NCBI GenBank assembly: GCA_014529385.2
Contig: CM043968.1
Coordinates: forward strand, 22,315,484 to 22,373,483
DNA from: Adiantum capillus-veneris
Lineage: Eukaryota > Streptophyta > Polypodiopsida > Polypodiales > Pteridaceae
DNA: 58,000 nt
Direction of reading: 5' to 3'
Shown one piece after another: positions 20,523 to 31,231 of the stretch. Position numbers and translations under genes: made by a program. The notes under the pieces were generated by a model. It did no database searches, was not told where the DNA came from, and was given only the letters and a program-made list of their open reading frames with translations. Every line of letters begins with the position of its first letter. The stretch's first letter is position 1.

Positions 20523-22325
20523 ATTAGCGCTCTTGATATTGCTTTAAGACTACCTAATGGACTACAGATGGTTTCAGTATAGGCATAGAAGTCATTTCCG
20601 AAATCCGTTTGCGTTTTTCCGTAGAAAAACGCAACCGGATTTGACCTACGGCTCGTGTATTTGGCGTTAATTTAAATCCATTGACCTACGGATTGCCATG
20701 CGCGCTCTTGACATTGCTGTAAGACTACCTAATGGACTACGGATGGTTTCAGTAGGCATAGAAGTCAGTTTTGAAATCCGTTTGTGTTTTTTCGTAGAAA
20801 AACGCAACCGGATTTGACCTATGGCTTGTGTATTTGGCGTTAATTCAAACCCATTGACTTACGGCTTGCCATACACGCTCTTGACATTGCTTTAAGACTA
20901 CTTAATGAACTACGGATGGTTTCGGTAGGTATAGAAGCCATTTCCGAAGTCCGTTTGCGTTTTTTCGTAGAAAAACGCAACCGGATTTGACCTATGGCTT
21001 GTGTATTTGGCGTTTCTTCTATCCGTTTGACCTATGGCTTTCCATACGCACTCTTGAAATTTCTTTAAGACTACCTAATGGACTACGGATGGTTTCAGTA
21101 GGCATAGAAGTCATTTCCGAAATCCGTTTGCGTTTTTCCGTAGAAAAACGCAACCGGATTTGACCTACGGCTTGTGTATTTAGCGTTAATTCAAACCCAT
21201 TGACGTATGGCTTACCATACACGCTCTTGAAATTGCTTTAAAACTACCTAATGAACTACGGATGGTTTCGGTAGGCATAGAAGCCATTTCCGAAGTCCGT
21301 TTATATTTTTCCATAGAAAAACGCAACCAGATTTGACCTACGGCTTGTGTATTTGGCGTTAATTCAAACCCATTGACCTACGGCTTTCCATACACGCTCT
21401 TGATATTGCTTTAAGACTACTTAATGAACTATGGATGGTTTCGGTAGGCATAGAAGCCATTTTCGAAGTCCGTTTGCGTTTTTCTTTAGAAAAACGCAAC
21501 CGGATTTGACCTACGGCTTGTGTATTTGGTGTTTCTTCTATCCGTTTGACCTACGGCTTGCCATACGTGCTCTTGAAATTGCCTAAAGACTACCTAATCG
21601 TCTAAGGATGGTTTCAGTATGCATAGAAGCCATTTCCGAAGTCCATTTGCGTTTTTTCGTAGAAAAACGCAACCGGATTTGACCTACGGCTTGTGTATTT
21701 GACGTTTCTTCTGTCCGTTTAACCTACGTCTTGCCATACACGGTCTTGACATTGCCTTAAGACTACTTAATGGACTAAGGATGGTTTCAGTAGACGTAGA
21801 ATCAGTTTTCGAAGTCCATATGCGTTTTTTTGTAGAAAAACGCAATCAGATTTGACCTACGGCTTGTGTATTTGGCGTTTCTTCTATCTGTTTGACCTAC
21901 GGCTTGCCATATGCACTGTTGACATTGCGTAAAGACTACCTAATGGACTATGGATGGTTTCGATAGGCATAGAATCAGTTTCCGAAGACCGTCTGCGTTT
22001 TTCCGTAGAAAAACGCAACCGGATTTGACCTACGGCTTGTGTATTTGAGGTTTCTTCTGTCCATTTGACCTACGGCTTGCCATACACGCTCTTGACATTG
22101 CCTTAAGACTACCTAATGGACTACGGATGGTTTCGGTAGGCATAGAAGCCATTTCCGAAGTCCGTTTGCGTTTTTCCATAGAAAAACGCAACCGGAGTTG
22201 ACCTACGACGTAAAAGCCGTTTATGAAGTCCGTTTGCGTTTTTTTGTAGAAAAACCTAACCGGACTTCAAAAACGGATTGTATTTTGGACATTTCTTCTA
22301 TCCGTTTGACCTACAGCTTGTTATA
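20523..22325. repeat. 173-bp tandem array with a hairpin in each unit (about 10 units)
   Basis: The string GTGTATTTG recurs at 20655, 20828, 21001, 21174, 21347, 21520, 21693, 21866 and 22039, that is, every 173 bp without exception; the first and last units are less regular. Most units carry an inverted repeat of about 17 bp: in unit 1, AAATCCGTTTGCGTTTTT (20601-20618) pairs with AAAAACGCAACCGGATTT (20625-20642) with one mismatch. It sits in the 5' part of the CACTA element, upstream of TnpD. Nothing in it is coding. Possible roles are transposase binding or a promoter/enhancer array; both are inference. Confidence 0.95.
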
Positions 22326-22546
22326 TGTCCCCGCTTAACCTTTTTTGAGGAGGAAGCTTGTCTCTAAGAGCAACGACGGCGCTGTTGTTTCTCCCTAGAG
22401 GACTTTCATGTGTAAAGGTGAGAGTTGAGCTTCGAATGTATTTTGAGCTCGTCAAATGAAGTCATAGGATGCATCAGACGATCCAGGTCACTTTGGCTCG
22501 ACATGCACAATGCCCGATCAGACTACTGACCATGGACGAGATTGAT
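22326..22546. other. CACTA sequence between array and gag-only element
   Basis: About 220 bp without recognisable motifs, ending where similarity to the right LTR of the gag-only element begins (CGGATCTGATGG). Confidence 0.5.
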
Positions 22547-22770
22547 GCGGATCTGATGGTGAACCTGGGGGCCACTAGATCTATAGCGGAAGCAAACAAA
22601 GTGGTTCAGGGTTCAACTAGCGGACGATCTCTCATCACCAAGTGAGTCGAGCTCGAGCCTACTAGCAAGGAGATCTAGCTCCACCTCGCAAGGAAAGCGT
22701 ACTTAACATATCTAGCGATCCTAAGACCCACCTTCCAAGAGGAGAGAAACCTCGAGTGCCTTTTTCCCCA
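22547..22770 (-). repeat. 3' LTR of the gag-only element, outer piece
   Basis: Matches 40875-41096 closely; ends at TTTTTCCCCAT where the gypsy element is inserted. The first 33 bp of the LTR are replaced by unrelated sequence. Confidence 0.9.
22766..22770. other. Gypsy target site duplication, left copy (CCCAT)
   Basis: CCCAT before the left LTR; CCCAT again at 36687-36691 after the right LTR. The undisturbed site at 41092-41096 in the other LTR of the gag-only element has it once. Confidence 0.95.
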
Positions 22771-23007
22771 TTGTGCGCTCCTTGCCGCACTGTCAAAGCA
22801 AGGGACTTGCCTAACACTGTGTGCGAGCCACAGACAGCTCCAAGCACACAACTAGCTTAACTAGTAAGCTCAAAAGAGGGCAATGGTGTGTCACTCACCG
22901 CTCTATGCTCCTGCCATGGAGGATTCCTCGCCGCGAAGAAGAAGAGACGCCGCTACGTCGCGCTCAACCGCTTCACCATCGTCGTGCCGCCGCAATGCTC
23001 GATCGCA

Positions 23008-23090
<83 letters not shown>

Positions 23091-23420
23091 ACACACACAA
23101 GGAGGTGAAGAAGAAGAAGATGGAGATGGAGATGGAGCAAGAGCACCCTTCTATTGCACAAATGAGAGAATGAGTGAATTTTAGGTTTAGTTGACTTTTA
23201 TATGAACTCACCCCATTCACACTTGGGCGCCCATGCTTAGCCAACTAATCCCTTGAATGTTCCAGTTAGAGTGCGCCTCTCATCGACGATCACTCTTACC
23301 CTTTTCCTATTGGACCGACAAGCCCGGTACCTGACTCTACAAGTAAATAATACAATGTTCGCCGTAGGTTACAACGTCTGTCGTAGGTGTTAGGGTGTCC
23401 GTGAGCCGTGAGGGTTAACA
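22771..23420 (-). repeat. 3' LTR of the gypsy element
   Basis: 650 bp, nearly identical to 36054-36686. It contains a (TC)n(AC)n microsatellite at about 23010-23100, longer than and different from the pure (TC)n in the other LTR. Confidence 0.95.
23010..23100. repeat. (TC)n(AC)n microsatellite in gypsy LTR
   Basis: TC dinucleotides followed by a long AC tract. The short His/Thr- and Ser/Leu-rich ORFs over it are artefacts. Confidence 0.97.
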
Positions 23421-23433
23421 TGCCCCCCTTCCT
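23421..23433 (-). other. Polypurine tract of the gypsy element
   Basis: Minus strand AGGAAGGGGGGCA directly before the TGTTAACC of the 3' LTR. Confidence 0.85.
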
Positions 23434-24787
23434 GATGTAGATTCCGTCCTTGGAAGCTATTGAGTTGAAGCTCGTTGGTCGAGGTGGAAGAGCATTTGAA
23501 ATGAATGTCCTTAGCCTTCTTCAGTCACTGGAAAATCAAACAACATTGGCACAGTAATTGCATTCTCATAAGCGATTAAAAAGCATGTGCAGTTTTAGGT
23601 AGACAAATTGATTGGTAACAGAATTTTAAACAATTTGTCAACAATAAACATTAAATTACAATATAATCAAATGCATAAACAGATGTAAAGGTAAAAAATT
23701 AAACAAGTCTGGGGTCGCTAATTTAACGGTCGCGAAAGGCACTAGAGATCAACTATTAATACCATGAGTAAGCTTCTTAATTTTCTCTGGTCAATTAAGT
23801 TGTTTAATCGCGAGAGCCAAGTATTTCATGTTCGAGGGCTGACTAGAGGCTATACCTAGAAGACCTTGTAGTAAGCTACGATAAAAGGAATTTCTCATGA
23901 AATCATCGCCTGACTGATTACCTTTTCTTTGACCCCCCAAAGTCTTTTCACCGTGAATGATGTGTGTGCTTATTTTGTATGCCTTGGGTTTTTTGCTTTT
24001 CAAGGAAAAGCGCCCACATTGGGAACCTCTAGGCTCTAGTACCATAGGCGATACATGTGAGTGAAGTACCAAATCAAGCTGAGATTTCTCTTCCAGCTTA
24101 AAATTTTACATTGTGGCACTTTGATTTTTTGTTTGTTCATTTTCATCATTTTAATTTTGTAACTTTGGGGGGTCATATAACACTAATACACCTCCCCAGG
24201 CTCATCACACAAGTAAACTCTCTTTATAATACTTAAGCTAAAGGTCAATAGGGTCTAAGCCCACTAGAAAGCCCTAGTACATTTCACACAATGCTGCCTA
24301 AATCGGATTAAGAACCTAAGTAACCATTGATTATTAGGAAGGCATTCCCCATGGTATTAAGAGAAGATCTCTAACACCTAACTTGGTCAAACTAGCTTAG
24401 TCGGACTGCTTGATTTTTAAACCTAGACAAGTGATTATGACAAAAAATGACATTGAATTTAATGTTTGATACTAAGAAAATGCGGTGAATATTAGGCTAC
24501 CAATCACAATTAAAGCAGACAAACATGGATGCAAAATAGATAGGGACAATGCTAATGGACAAAAAACACCTGTTTGTGTCGATGGTCGCGCTTGATCTGA
24601 AGTGTGAATGAGAGAAAGGTTCCATGAAGGTCTAAATCCTATCAATAGCAACACGCTCCTGTACACACTCAGAAACAAAAGGAATACCTCCAAGAGGCAC
24701 ATTAGTGGGAAAAGGTACCAACACTTATTGAACACAACAAAAAACATAAGGAACCCTAACCTAATTATTTGCACTCTCCCTAGAGTG
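23434..24787. other. Gypsy 3' non-coding region
   Basis: About 1.35 kb between the last ORF and the 3' LTR. No domain recognised; the minus-strand ORFs at 23791-24072 and 24472-24774 have no clear protein signature. Confidence 0.5.
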
Positions 24788-25210
24788 TCAAGGGAATAGG
24801 ATATTGTAGAGGTTGGGGGGAAACCCTAAGGCTAAACCCCTATCCTCATCGTCGAGATAAACAAATTCATCATCCATGAGACCATATGTGCCATCCGTGT
24901 AGTCATGTAAATTTTCTTCTTCATCATAGGTGCCCATGTTTACTAAGAAAGTCACTAGGCGCCTATAGTCATCTTGGTCAAAAGGGTAGGCTTGTGCAAT
25001 GGAAGAAACGCTCTCTACTAAGTATGGATCAGACGTGGTCAAGAGACGTATCAGCCATTCTAACTTCTCAAAATTCCTCTCACATGCTAGCGTACCTATC
25101 AAATCCCATTCACATGCAAGCACTGGAAAGACCATGTGAAATATTTGTGAAAAGTAACGAGGGTACCTCTCACCCAAGGCAGGAGTGGATGACTCTAGCG
25201 TACTAGCCAT
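24788..25210 (-). CDS. Accessory acidic ORF in the env position, 140 codons
   Basis: Intact from the ATG at 25208-25210 (an upstream in-frame Met at 25246 would add 12 residues). The product begins MASTLESSTPALGERYPRYF, has a mixed hydrophobic middle (HMVFPVLACEWDLIGTLA) and a strongly acidic carboxyl end (TYDEEENLHDYTDGTYGLMD). There is no signal peptide, convincing membrane anchor or zinc motif, so I do not call it an envelope protein. It stays open in an element whose gag and pol have stops, which suggests either recent decay or selection. Function unknown; it could be a captured host sequence or a retroelement regulator. Confidence 0.55.
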   Translation of the reverse strand: MASTLESSTPALGERYPRYFSQIFHMVFPVLACEWDLIGTLACERNFEKLEWLIRLLTTSDPYLVESVSSIAQAYPFDQDDYRRLVTFLVNMGTYDEEENLHDYTDGTYGLMDDEFVYLDDEDRGLALGFPPNLYNILFP

Positions 25211-25517
25211 ATCTGTACACGCAAATAGATGATGGTTAGAGTGCAAATATTACAAGGGTCGTGTTCTTGTGCATAATTTGTTTTTATGATTTTGTGTTAT
25301 GGCTCTTACTCTTTTACTTTTTTATCTTGTTTTTGTGAGTATAAGGCTTTATATATACATTCCCTAAGATTGGAGATTAAGAGGTCAGGGAGAAAGGTTG
25401 AGAGGGAAGCAAGTGAATAATGGATGTCCACAAACACTCTCCCCTTCCTTGGGTAGATCATACCGTTTGAAATGATGTCGTCACCCTTTGAAACCAGTTG
25501 TTCCAAGTTGTTATAGG

Positions 25518-26747
25518 TCAAGATTTTTGCCAGTAGTTTTCTATTACCTTAGGTGCCTCGTCGAATTGCAAGGGTGGTAAGGTACTCTCCCAGGATCGAA
25601 CTTGAAGTGGTTCATCTGGTGATTCTTGAACACTAGAAGGTGTGGATTCCTTTGTAGCTTCATGGAGGTCCACTATTGTAGGTGGAGGTTGTGTAGAAGC
25701 TTTTACCTCTATGGATGTATTACATGAGGATCTAGAAGCTTCATGGAACTCCCCCCTTCCTGAGCTAGGTGGAATAAATTGGTTTTGCCTTAGAGCCCAA
25801 ACTAGCTCTGGACTAGGTGTGTAGCATTATGTGATCTTTCCCTTCCCACGGTCTGCCATTGGCTTTAGCGTTACATTGTTTGACTCATATGGGTTTGTTG
25901 TCGATAGGGAAGGACACATTTTATGTTTAGGTACCCAAATTTTTTTATTTCCATCATAGTAGCCTTGGGCTTCTAATAGTCGTTTTGGAATCCATCGTGA
26001 TTTGGTCTTGACTCTCCTAGAGCGCACTCTTGGTTTTCCAGGGAATTTTTTTCTTGGAATGGATGGGAGGGTTGAGGTAGTTGGAAGTAAGGCCTTGGGG
26101 ACCCATTGATATGTACTCTTAGGTCGTGCAGGTTGAGTACTTGCAATATTACTGCTTGCTGCAACTACAAGTGTTGAAGTGCTAGGTTCATGGGTAGCCG
26201 GCAAAGACGAGTTAACCACCTTGGCTTGTGAATATTGGCTATCCTTCAGCTTTGCTAGAGTTTGCAACGTAGGAGACTTTGCTTGAATGATAGGGGTAAG
26301 AGTCGGTGGTCGCGTCGTGACACTACCAGTATCCCAATCAATAGTGCATTTGGTTGCCAACATCCACGTGCGTCCCAGGTTTACGTTGCCTTCCATAGCT
26401 CCCGCAGGCATGACTAGAAACTTCTACACTATGATTCCATTGTCATAGACAACAGGGGTCTGAAGGACTCCAAGAATAGCAGTTTTCTTTTTATTAATGC
26501 CCTTGACTTGCATCGTACTCGGGGATAGGGTCGGTTTCCCTAATTGACACCAAACTCCATAGGATAAAAAATTGTGTTTAGCTCCCGTATCTAATAAGGC
26601 ATTGTATAGTACTTTCCCATAGGGGCTATTTAGCTCAATTGGGTATCGTAGGGGTGGCTTAGATTCTAATGAGTCGTCATCTGTGTCCTCGAAAAATTCT
26701 TGCGTGATTCCCAGATTAGCCTCTCGTTGGCGTCTAAGACGTTGTTG
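25518..26747 (-). CDS. Second retropepsin domain plus basic W-x-P-K tail, after integrase
   Basis: Directly after the TGA that ends pol (26748-26750) the same frame stays readable. It encodes a linker, then an aspartic protease-like domain: YPIELNSPYGKVLYNALLDT leads into the active site DTGA (26580-26591), followed by HNFLSYGVWCQLG, a flap-like stretch ending ILGVLQTPVV, and NVNLGRTWM where retropepsins have the ILGR motif. A TAG (26424-26426) interrupts between the flap region and that motif. After it comes a basic, proline-rich tail with repeated W-[VI]-P-K motifs (YQWVPKALL, SRWIPKRLL, KIWVPKHK), a TAA at 25827-25829 and a further open stretch to TGA at 25518-25520. The canonical protease of the element is separate (29805-31073). 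The fold call rests on motif order only. Confidence 0.68.
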
Positions 26748-29700
26748 TCATTCTCGAGCCTCAACTCTTGCTTGGATTTTTCTAAGCTCTACTTGTTCCT
26801 TGGCAGCCTTCTTTTGATGGATGGCTTGCAACTCTTCCTGGCTTAGAGAATCATAATATCTTTTGAATTTACTCCCATTAAGGAATCCAATGGTTTCAAC
26901 TCCATCTAGAGTCTCCACACGAATGGTACCTTGCGGGGTAATTTCACACACTCGATATGGTCCCTTACCAGCGTATTTCAATTTCTTCTTTTCATTACGT
27001 ACCCCGTACATAAGAACTTTATCACCAACCTTGATTTCTTTATCCTTTAAATGTCTATCAAACCACTTCTTTCTCCTATCCTTCTCCACTAGAGCATTTC
27101 GCACAACTAATTGCCTCTCTTCATCTAGCCTTTCCAAGATATATAATCGCTCCACTAAGGGGTTACCATCCCAACCTTCTTGAGAAGCTACTCGAAGACT
27201 AGGAATGACAAACTCCCATGGCATAACTGCTTCTTGGCCATACACCATCTTAAACGGTGTGCAATTAATAGCAACTTTATACGCAGTACGATAAGCCCAT
27301 AAAGCTGATGTAAGCTTTAGGTCCCAATCAGTGCGATGAGCCTCAACTGTCTTTGTCAAAATGGAGATGAGAGTTTTGTTGGTACTCTCAGCTTGGCTAT
27401 TTGCTTGGGGATAATAGGGTGTAGACTTGTGGTGAGATATCATGAAGTTCGATGTGAGTTCTTTTATTACTTCATTTATAAAATGAGTTCCATTGTCACT
27501 CACAAGTTCAAAGGGGCATCCAAAACGTGTGATAATGTTCTCAAAGAGGAACTTAGCTGTTGCTTTTGCATCCGCCTTTCGTGTTGCTTTTGCTTCAGCC
27601 CATTTGGTTACATAGTTGGTAGCCACAATGATATATCGTGATTGCGTGTTACGTGCAGCTGGACTAATCGGTCCTACAAAGTCTAAGCCCCACTTTTCAA
27701 ATGGTTGGGTTACCTTGATGGGATGTAGAGGCATCCTATCCCTTCTTTGGGGCTTGTTGAAGCGTTGGCATTCATCACATCCCTTTGCAAAAAGTGATGC
27801 ATCCTTAAACAGAGTGGGCCACCAATAGCCTGACTGTAAGATCTTTCGCACAATCAACCTTCCTGAAAAGTGACCACAAGCTACGCCCATGTGTGCCTCT
27901 TGTAGAATATATAAATACTCATCCTCGCGGGCAGAGCGTCTAAGAACATCATCTTTTCCTCTCTTATAGAGAATTCCAGCCAATAAGCAATAGGGTTCGC
28001 ATTCCTTGATTAATTTTCGAGCTATATATTGTCGCAGCTCTTTGGGTGGAAAACCATTAACTAAGAAGTTAACAATCTTTTCACTCCATTCAGGCATTGT
28101 CTCAACAATGAACAAAGGAGTATCAGGCAATTCATCATCAACCCCCGTAGGAGCTTCGCCATTAGGGATACGAGATAAATGATCCGCCATGACATGTTTC
28201 CTCCCAGGCCTCACAACAATAGTGAAGTCAAACTCAAGAAGAATTAACAACCATCGTGTAATTCGACCTGTGGAACACGGCTTGTTTACCAAATATAGCA
28301 ATGCTTGATGATCAACATAAAACACAAACTTGGTAGCAAGAAGGTAATAGCGAAATTTCTTTATTGCGTAAATCATAGCTAGACCTTCGCGCTCTGTAGT
28401 AGTGTAGTTCATCTCGGCATCATTTAATTGGCGACTTGCAAAGCTAATAGGGTAGTCCAATTTATGTTCTCCTGGTTGAGTTAGAACACACCCAATAGCA
28501 AAGTTTGATGCATCAATATACACATGAAAAGGTACATTCCAATCAGGTGTTCGCGGGATTGGAGCACTTGTTAGGGCCTTCTTTAATAACTCATAAGATT
28601 GATGACATTCTTCTGTCCAGTGAAACTCGATAAGAAGCTTGTACAATGGACGCGCTATCTCGGCAAAGTTTAAAATAAACCTTCGATAATAACCAACATG
28701 GCCCATAAATCTTTGAAATCCTTTATAGTTCGTAGGTGGTGGAAAATTAGCAATGGTTTTAATCTTACTCTCATCTGTGGATATCCCGTTCTTGGACACT
28801 ATATGCCCTAGAATGACTCCATGCTTAACCCAAAATTGGCATTTGAAAGGGTTCAATGAGATGCGATAAAATCTGCACCTTTCAAATATTTTTCGTAGAT
28901 ATAACAAATGCTTCTCCCAAGAAGAATAAACACAAAGGTCGTCTAGGAAAGCTTCACAAAACTCCCTTAGAAATTCTTTGAACGCAGTGTTTATTAATCG
29001 TTGGAATGTAGCAGGGGCATTTGTTAAGCCAAAAGCCATAACACGAAATGCAAACACTCCAAACTCTGTGATAAAAGCAGTTTTAGCTTGGTCCTCTAAT
29101 GCAATTGTGATTTGATTGTAACCAAAGTACCCATGTAAAAAGCTATAAGCTTCCTTGCCCGCAACTCTTTCAAGCACATGTTTTGAATATGGCAAGGGAT
29201 AATGATCTCTCCTAGTAGCTGCATTAACTTTCTTGAGGTCCACGCACACTCTTAGTTTACCATTATTTTTTGGCACAATGACTATTGGAGAAACCCATTC
29301 TGAGTGCTCAATAGGGTATATGAATCCACATTGGATAAGTTTTTCAATCTCCTCTTGTACAATTTTGGCGTACTTAGGATTCATTGGATAGAGTCGTTGC
29401 TGGACGGGTTTAGCAATGTTGATCATGGAAATTGTATGTTGCACCACAGAAGGTGGAACGCCCTTCATGTCATGATATGTCCAAGCAAAGATATCCTTGT
29501 ATTCCTTGGGGAGCTCCTTAAGTACAGCCTCTTCAGTTTCGGTAAGGTCTTGAGCAATAAAGATTGGTTTAGACTCCTCACCTGGTTCTGCTAATTCTAT
29601 CTCTTTAACTACCGTTGGACCATCATAGACTCCACTTTTTCCATTGGTAGGTATTCGTTGGGCTTTGGCATACACAACCTTTCGCTTCCCCTTGGTATAA

Positions 29701-29802
29701 GATTTAAAATGTTCTCGAGCCGTATGTAAGTCAGCAGGCTCTTGTCCTGACAGAGACCTTTCTTTTAGTTCTGCCTTCTTTTGTTGTTGTGCTAACTCTC
29801 GG
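26748..29802 (-). CDS. Gypsy pol: reverse transcriptase, RNase H, integrase
   Basis: Open frame of at least 975 codons from about 29675, and readable to just after the TAA at 29805-29807. Numbering from 29675: RT about 100-300, with LRVCVDLKKVNAATRRDHYP at 141-160 and the catalytic box FLDD at 243-246; RNase H about 380-500 with D388, E430 and D455; integrase zinc finger H595, H602, C633, C636; core triad D665, D727, E763 with 35 residues between the last two; a GPY/F module near 898-935 (KGPYRV); a basic end. No chromodomain. RT motif A reads SFLHGYFGYNQ, where the catalytic Asp is expected at the His (residue 181, codon 29133-29135), so this RT should be inactive. Upstream, protease 1 is in the same frame, separated only by TAA. 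Confidence 0.96.
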
Positions 29803-29804
29803 TT

Positions 29805-31073
29805 TTAACGAATCAATTTCGGCTCTGTAACCTCCAATTGAGCGAGGTCAATGGGTCGCGGGCTGCACCACATGACACTCTGGAGATGTTCACCCCAATT
29901 GTCTACTAGCTTTCGATGATCATCACATGCCCCTAGATAGCTAAGCCATTCTGCAGTAGATCTTTCCTTGTTTATCCTAGCTCTCACATTTTCTCGATAT
30001 CGTCGTCTCTTATATGACCTTTGTTTCTTGTTAAGGTTTTGATTTTGGTAAATGTTTGAACTTGACTCGCTTGATAGGTCTTCGCTTGTATCTTCTTTAC
30101 TCTCATATAAATTACCATAGATGGTCGTACTAGGCCTTGAGTGCTTAGTTTCTATACTTGGTTCACTCGATGTTTCCTCAGGTTCTGAATCCATTTCTCC
30201 CTGAGATTCCGTTTCTGATGTGTATTGGCCTGAAGCCTTTGAGGAATCATCGGTTTCACTCTCAGGTAGGTGTGCCTCTTTCTTATCATCGGATGTTACA
30301 TGCGCTACACCTAACATGTTTACTGGTGCAATGTGTGGTATCTCTTCCCCATCTTGTGTTACCCAGGTTGTTCCTCTAGCTCCCCATGTATCTATAGTTT
30401 CTGCTAGGTGTACCCAATCGACATTGTCTGACTCAGCCATACCGGGTAGGATATCCATATAAGGAGAGTTCTCCCCAATATCCGTGTCTTCGTTACATGT
30501 GTAACAATACCATAATGGAGCTGAGTGAATTGTTGTGTCTGATTGATTATCAATGATGAATTTATTTCCTAGAGGATGCGTTCGACCACTTAAAAGATCA
30601 ACTCGAATGACAGAGTCTTGGAACTGTAAGTAGACGTGGTTTTTGGACCAGTCATGCACCATTTTTGCTTCCCTCATGAATGGACGCCCTAAGATCATCT
30701 CAAATGACATAGGATGCTTGGAAAAATCCATAACAATGAAATTCTGCCTTACCTTGTGTCCCAAGACCTTGATTCTGAGATCCTTTAGCATTCCAATAGG
30801 CGTAACAATAGATCCATTAGCCATTTTTACCACTACGCTTGTGGCTTCAAGGTGAGGTCTCCCCATAGACTCCCAACAACTCTTTGTCACCATGCTAACT
30901 CCCGCACCACCGTCAAGGACCCCCTTTACAGTTAATCCTTTAGTAGTGATTGGTAGAGTAGCATTAGATTCATCACGTTCAAAGTATTGCCCCAACTTGT
31001 TAACGAGTATTTCAATTACAGATTCATATCCCGCTAGGTCAGATGGTGGTGCTAAATGTTCCTCATCATTCAT
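29805..31073 (-). CDS. Gypsy protease 1 (retropepsin) ORF
   Basis: 422 codons. The active-site Asp is residue 54 (codon 30912-30914) in VLDGGAGVSMVT, a DGG-type variant common in plant gypsy elements. It is followed by the flap region and the conserved EMILGRPFM near residues 127-135. A long Ser/Glu-rich region and a basic stretch (YKRRRYRENVRARINKER) follow. Retropepsins cut the Gag-Pol precursor. A TAA at 29805-29807 separates it from pol in the same frame. Upstream, the gag-linker lies in other frames. The true start is unclear; the Met used is probably internal to the polyprotein. Confidence 0.9.
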   Translation of the reverse strand: MNDEEHLAPPSDLAGYESVIEILVNKLGQYFERDESNATLPITTKGLTVKGVLDGGAGVSMVTKSCWESMGRPHLEATSVVVKMANGSIVTPIGMLKDLRIKVLGHKVRQNFIVMDFSKHPMSFEMILGRPFMREAKMVHDWSKNHVYLQFQDSVIRVDLLSGRTHPLGNKFIIDNQSDTTIHSAPLWYCYTCNEDTDIGENSPYMDILPGMAESDNVDWVHLAETIDTWGARGTTWVTQDGEEIPHIAPVNMLGVAHVTSDDKKEAHLPESETDDSSKASGQYTSETESQGEMDSEPEETSSEPSIETKHSRPSTTIYGNLYESKEDTSEDLSSESSSNIYQNQNLNKKQRSYKRRRYRENVRARINKERSTAEWLSYLGACDDHRKLVDNWGEHLQSVMWCSPRPIDLAQLEVTEPKLIR

Positions 31074-31231
31074 TACCGAGTCAGGTTTGTTTATATGTGC
31101 AAACTGTGGTAATCCAGCTTGTAATTCTCGGGGTCTTTATATAGTTTGGACATGATGGTGGTTCTAACTTCTGAAGACATGAAATCCATCAATTTGGCAA
31201 CATTTAATGGCATCTTGTGGGACGTAGGACC

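Noticed and set aside
20523-22325. Regular repeats that could suggest a CRISPR array
   Set aside because: Units are contiguous 173-bp tandem copies without unique spacers, within a plant transposon.
22460-22500. Second LINE 3' end relic left of the gag-only element
   Set aside because: Only a 12-nt match (GGTCACTTTGGC) to the sequence near 43845; too short to call.
24788-25210. Envelope-like gene
   Set aside because: Position fits, but there is no signal peptide, glycoprotein pattern or membrane anchor; kept as an unassigned ORF.
26863-29594. Plus-strand ORFs over the gypsy pol
   Set aside because: Shadows of the 975-codon minus-strand frame.
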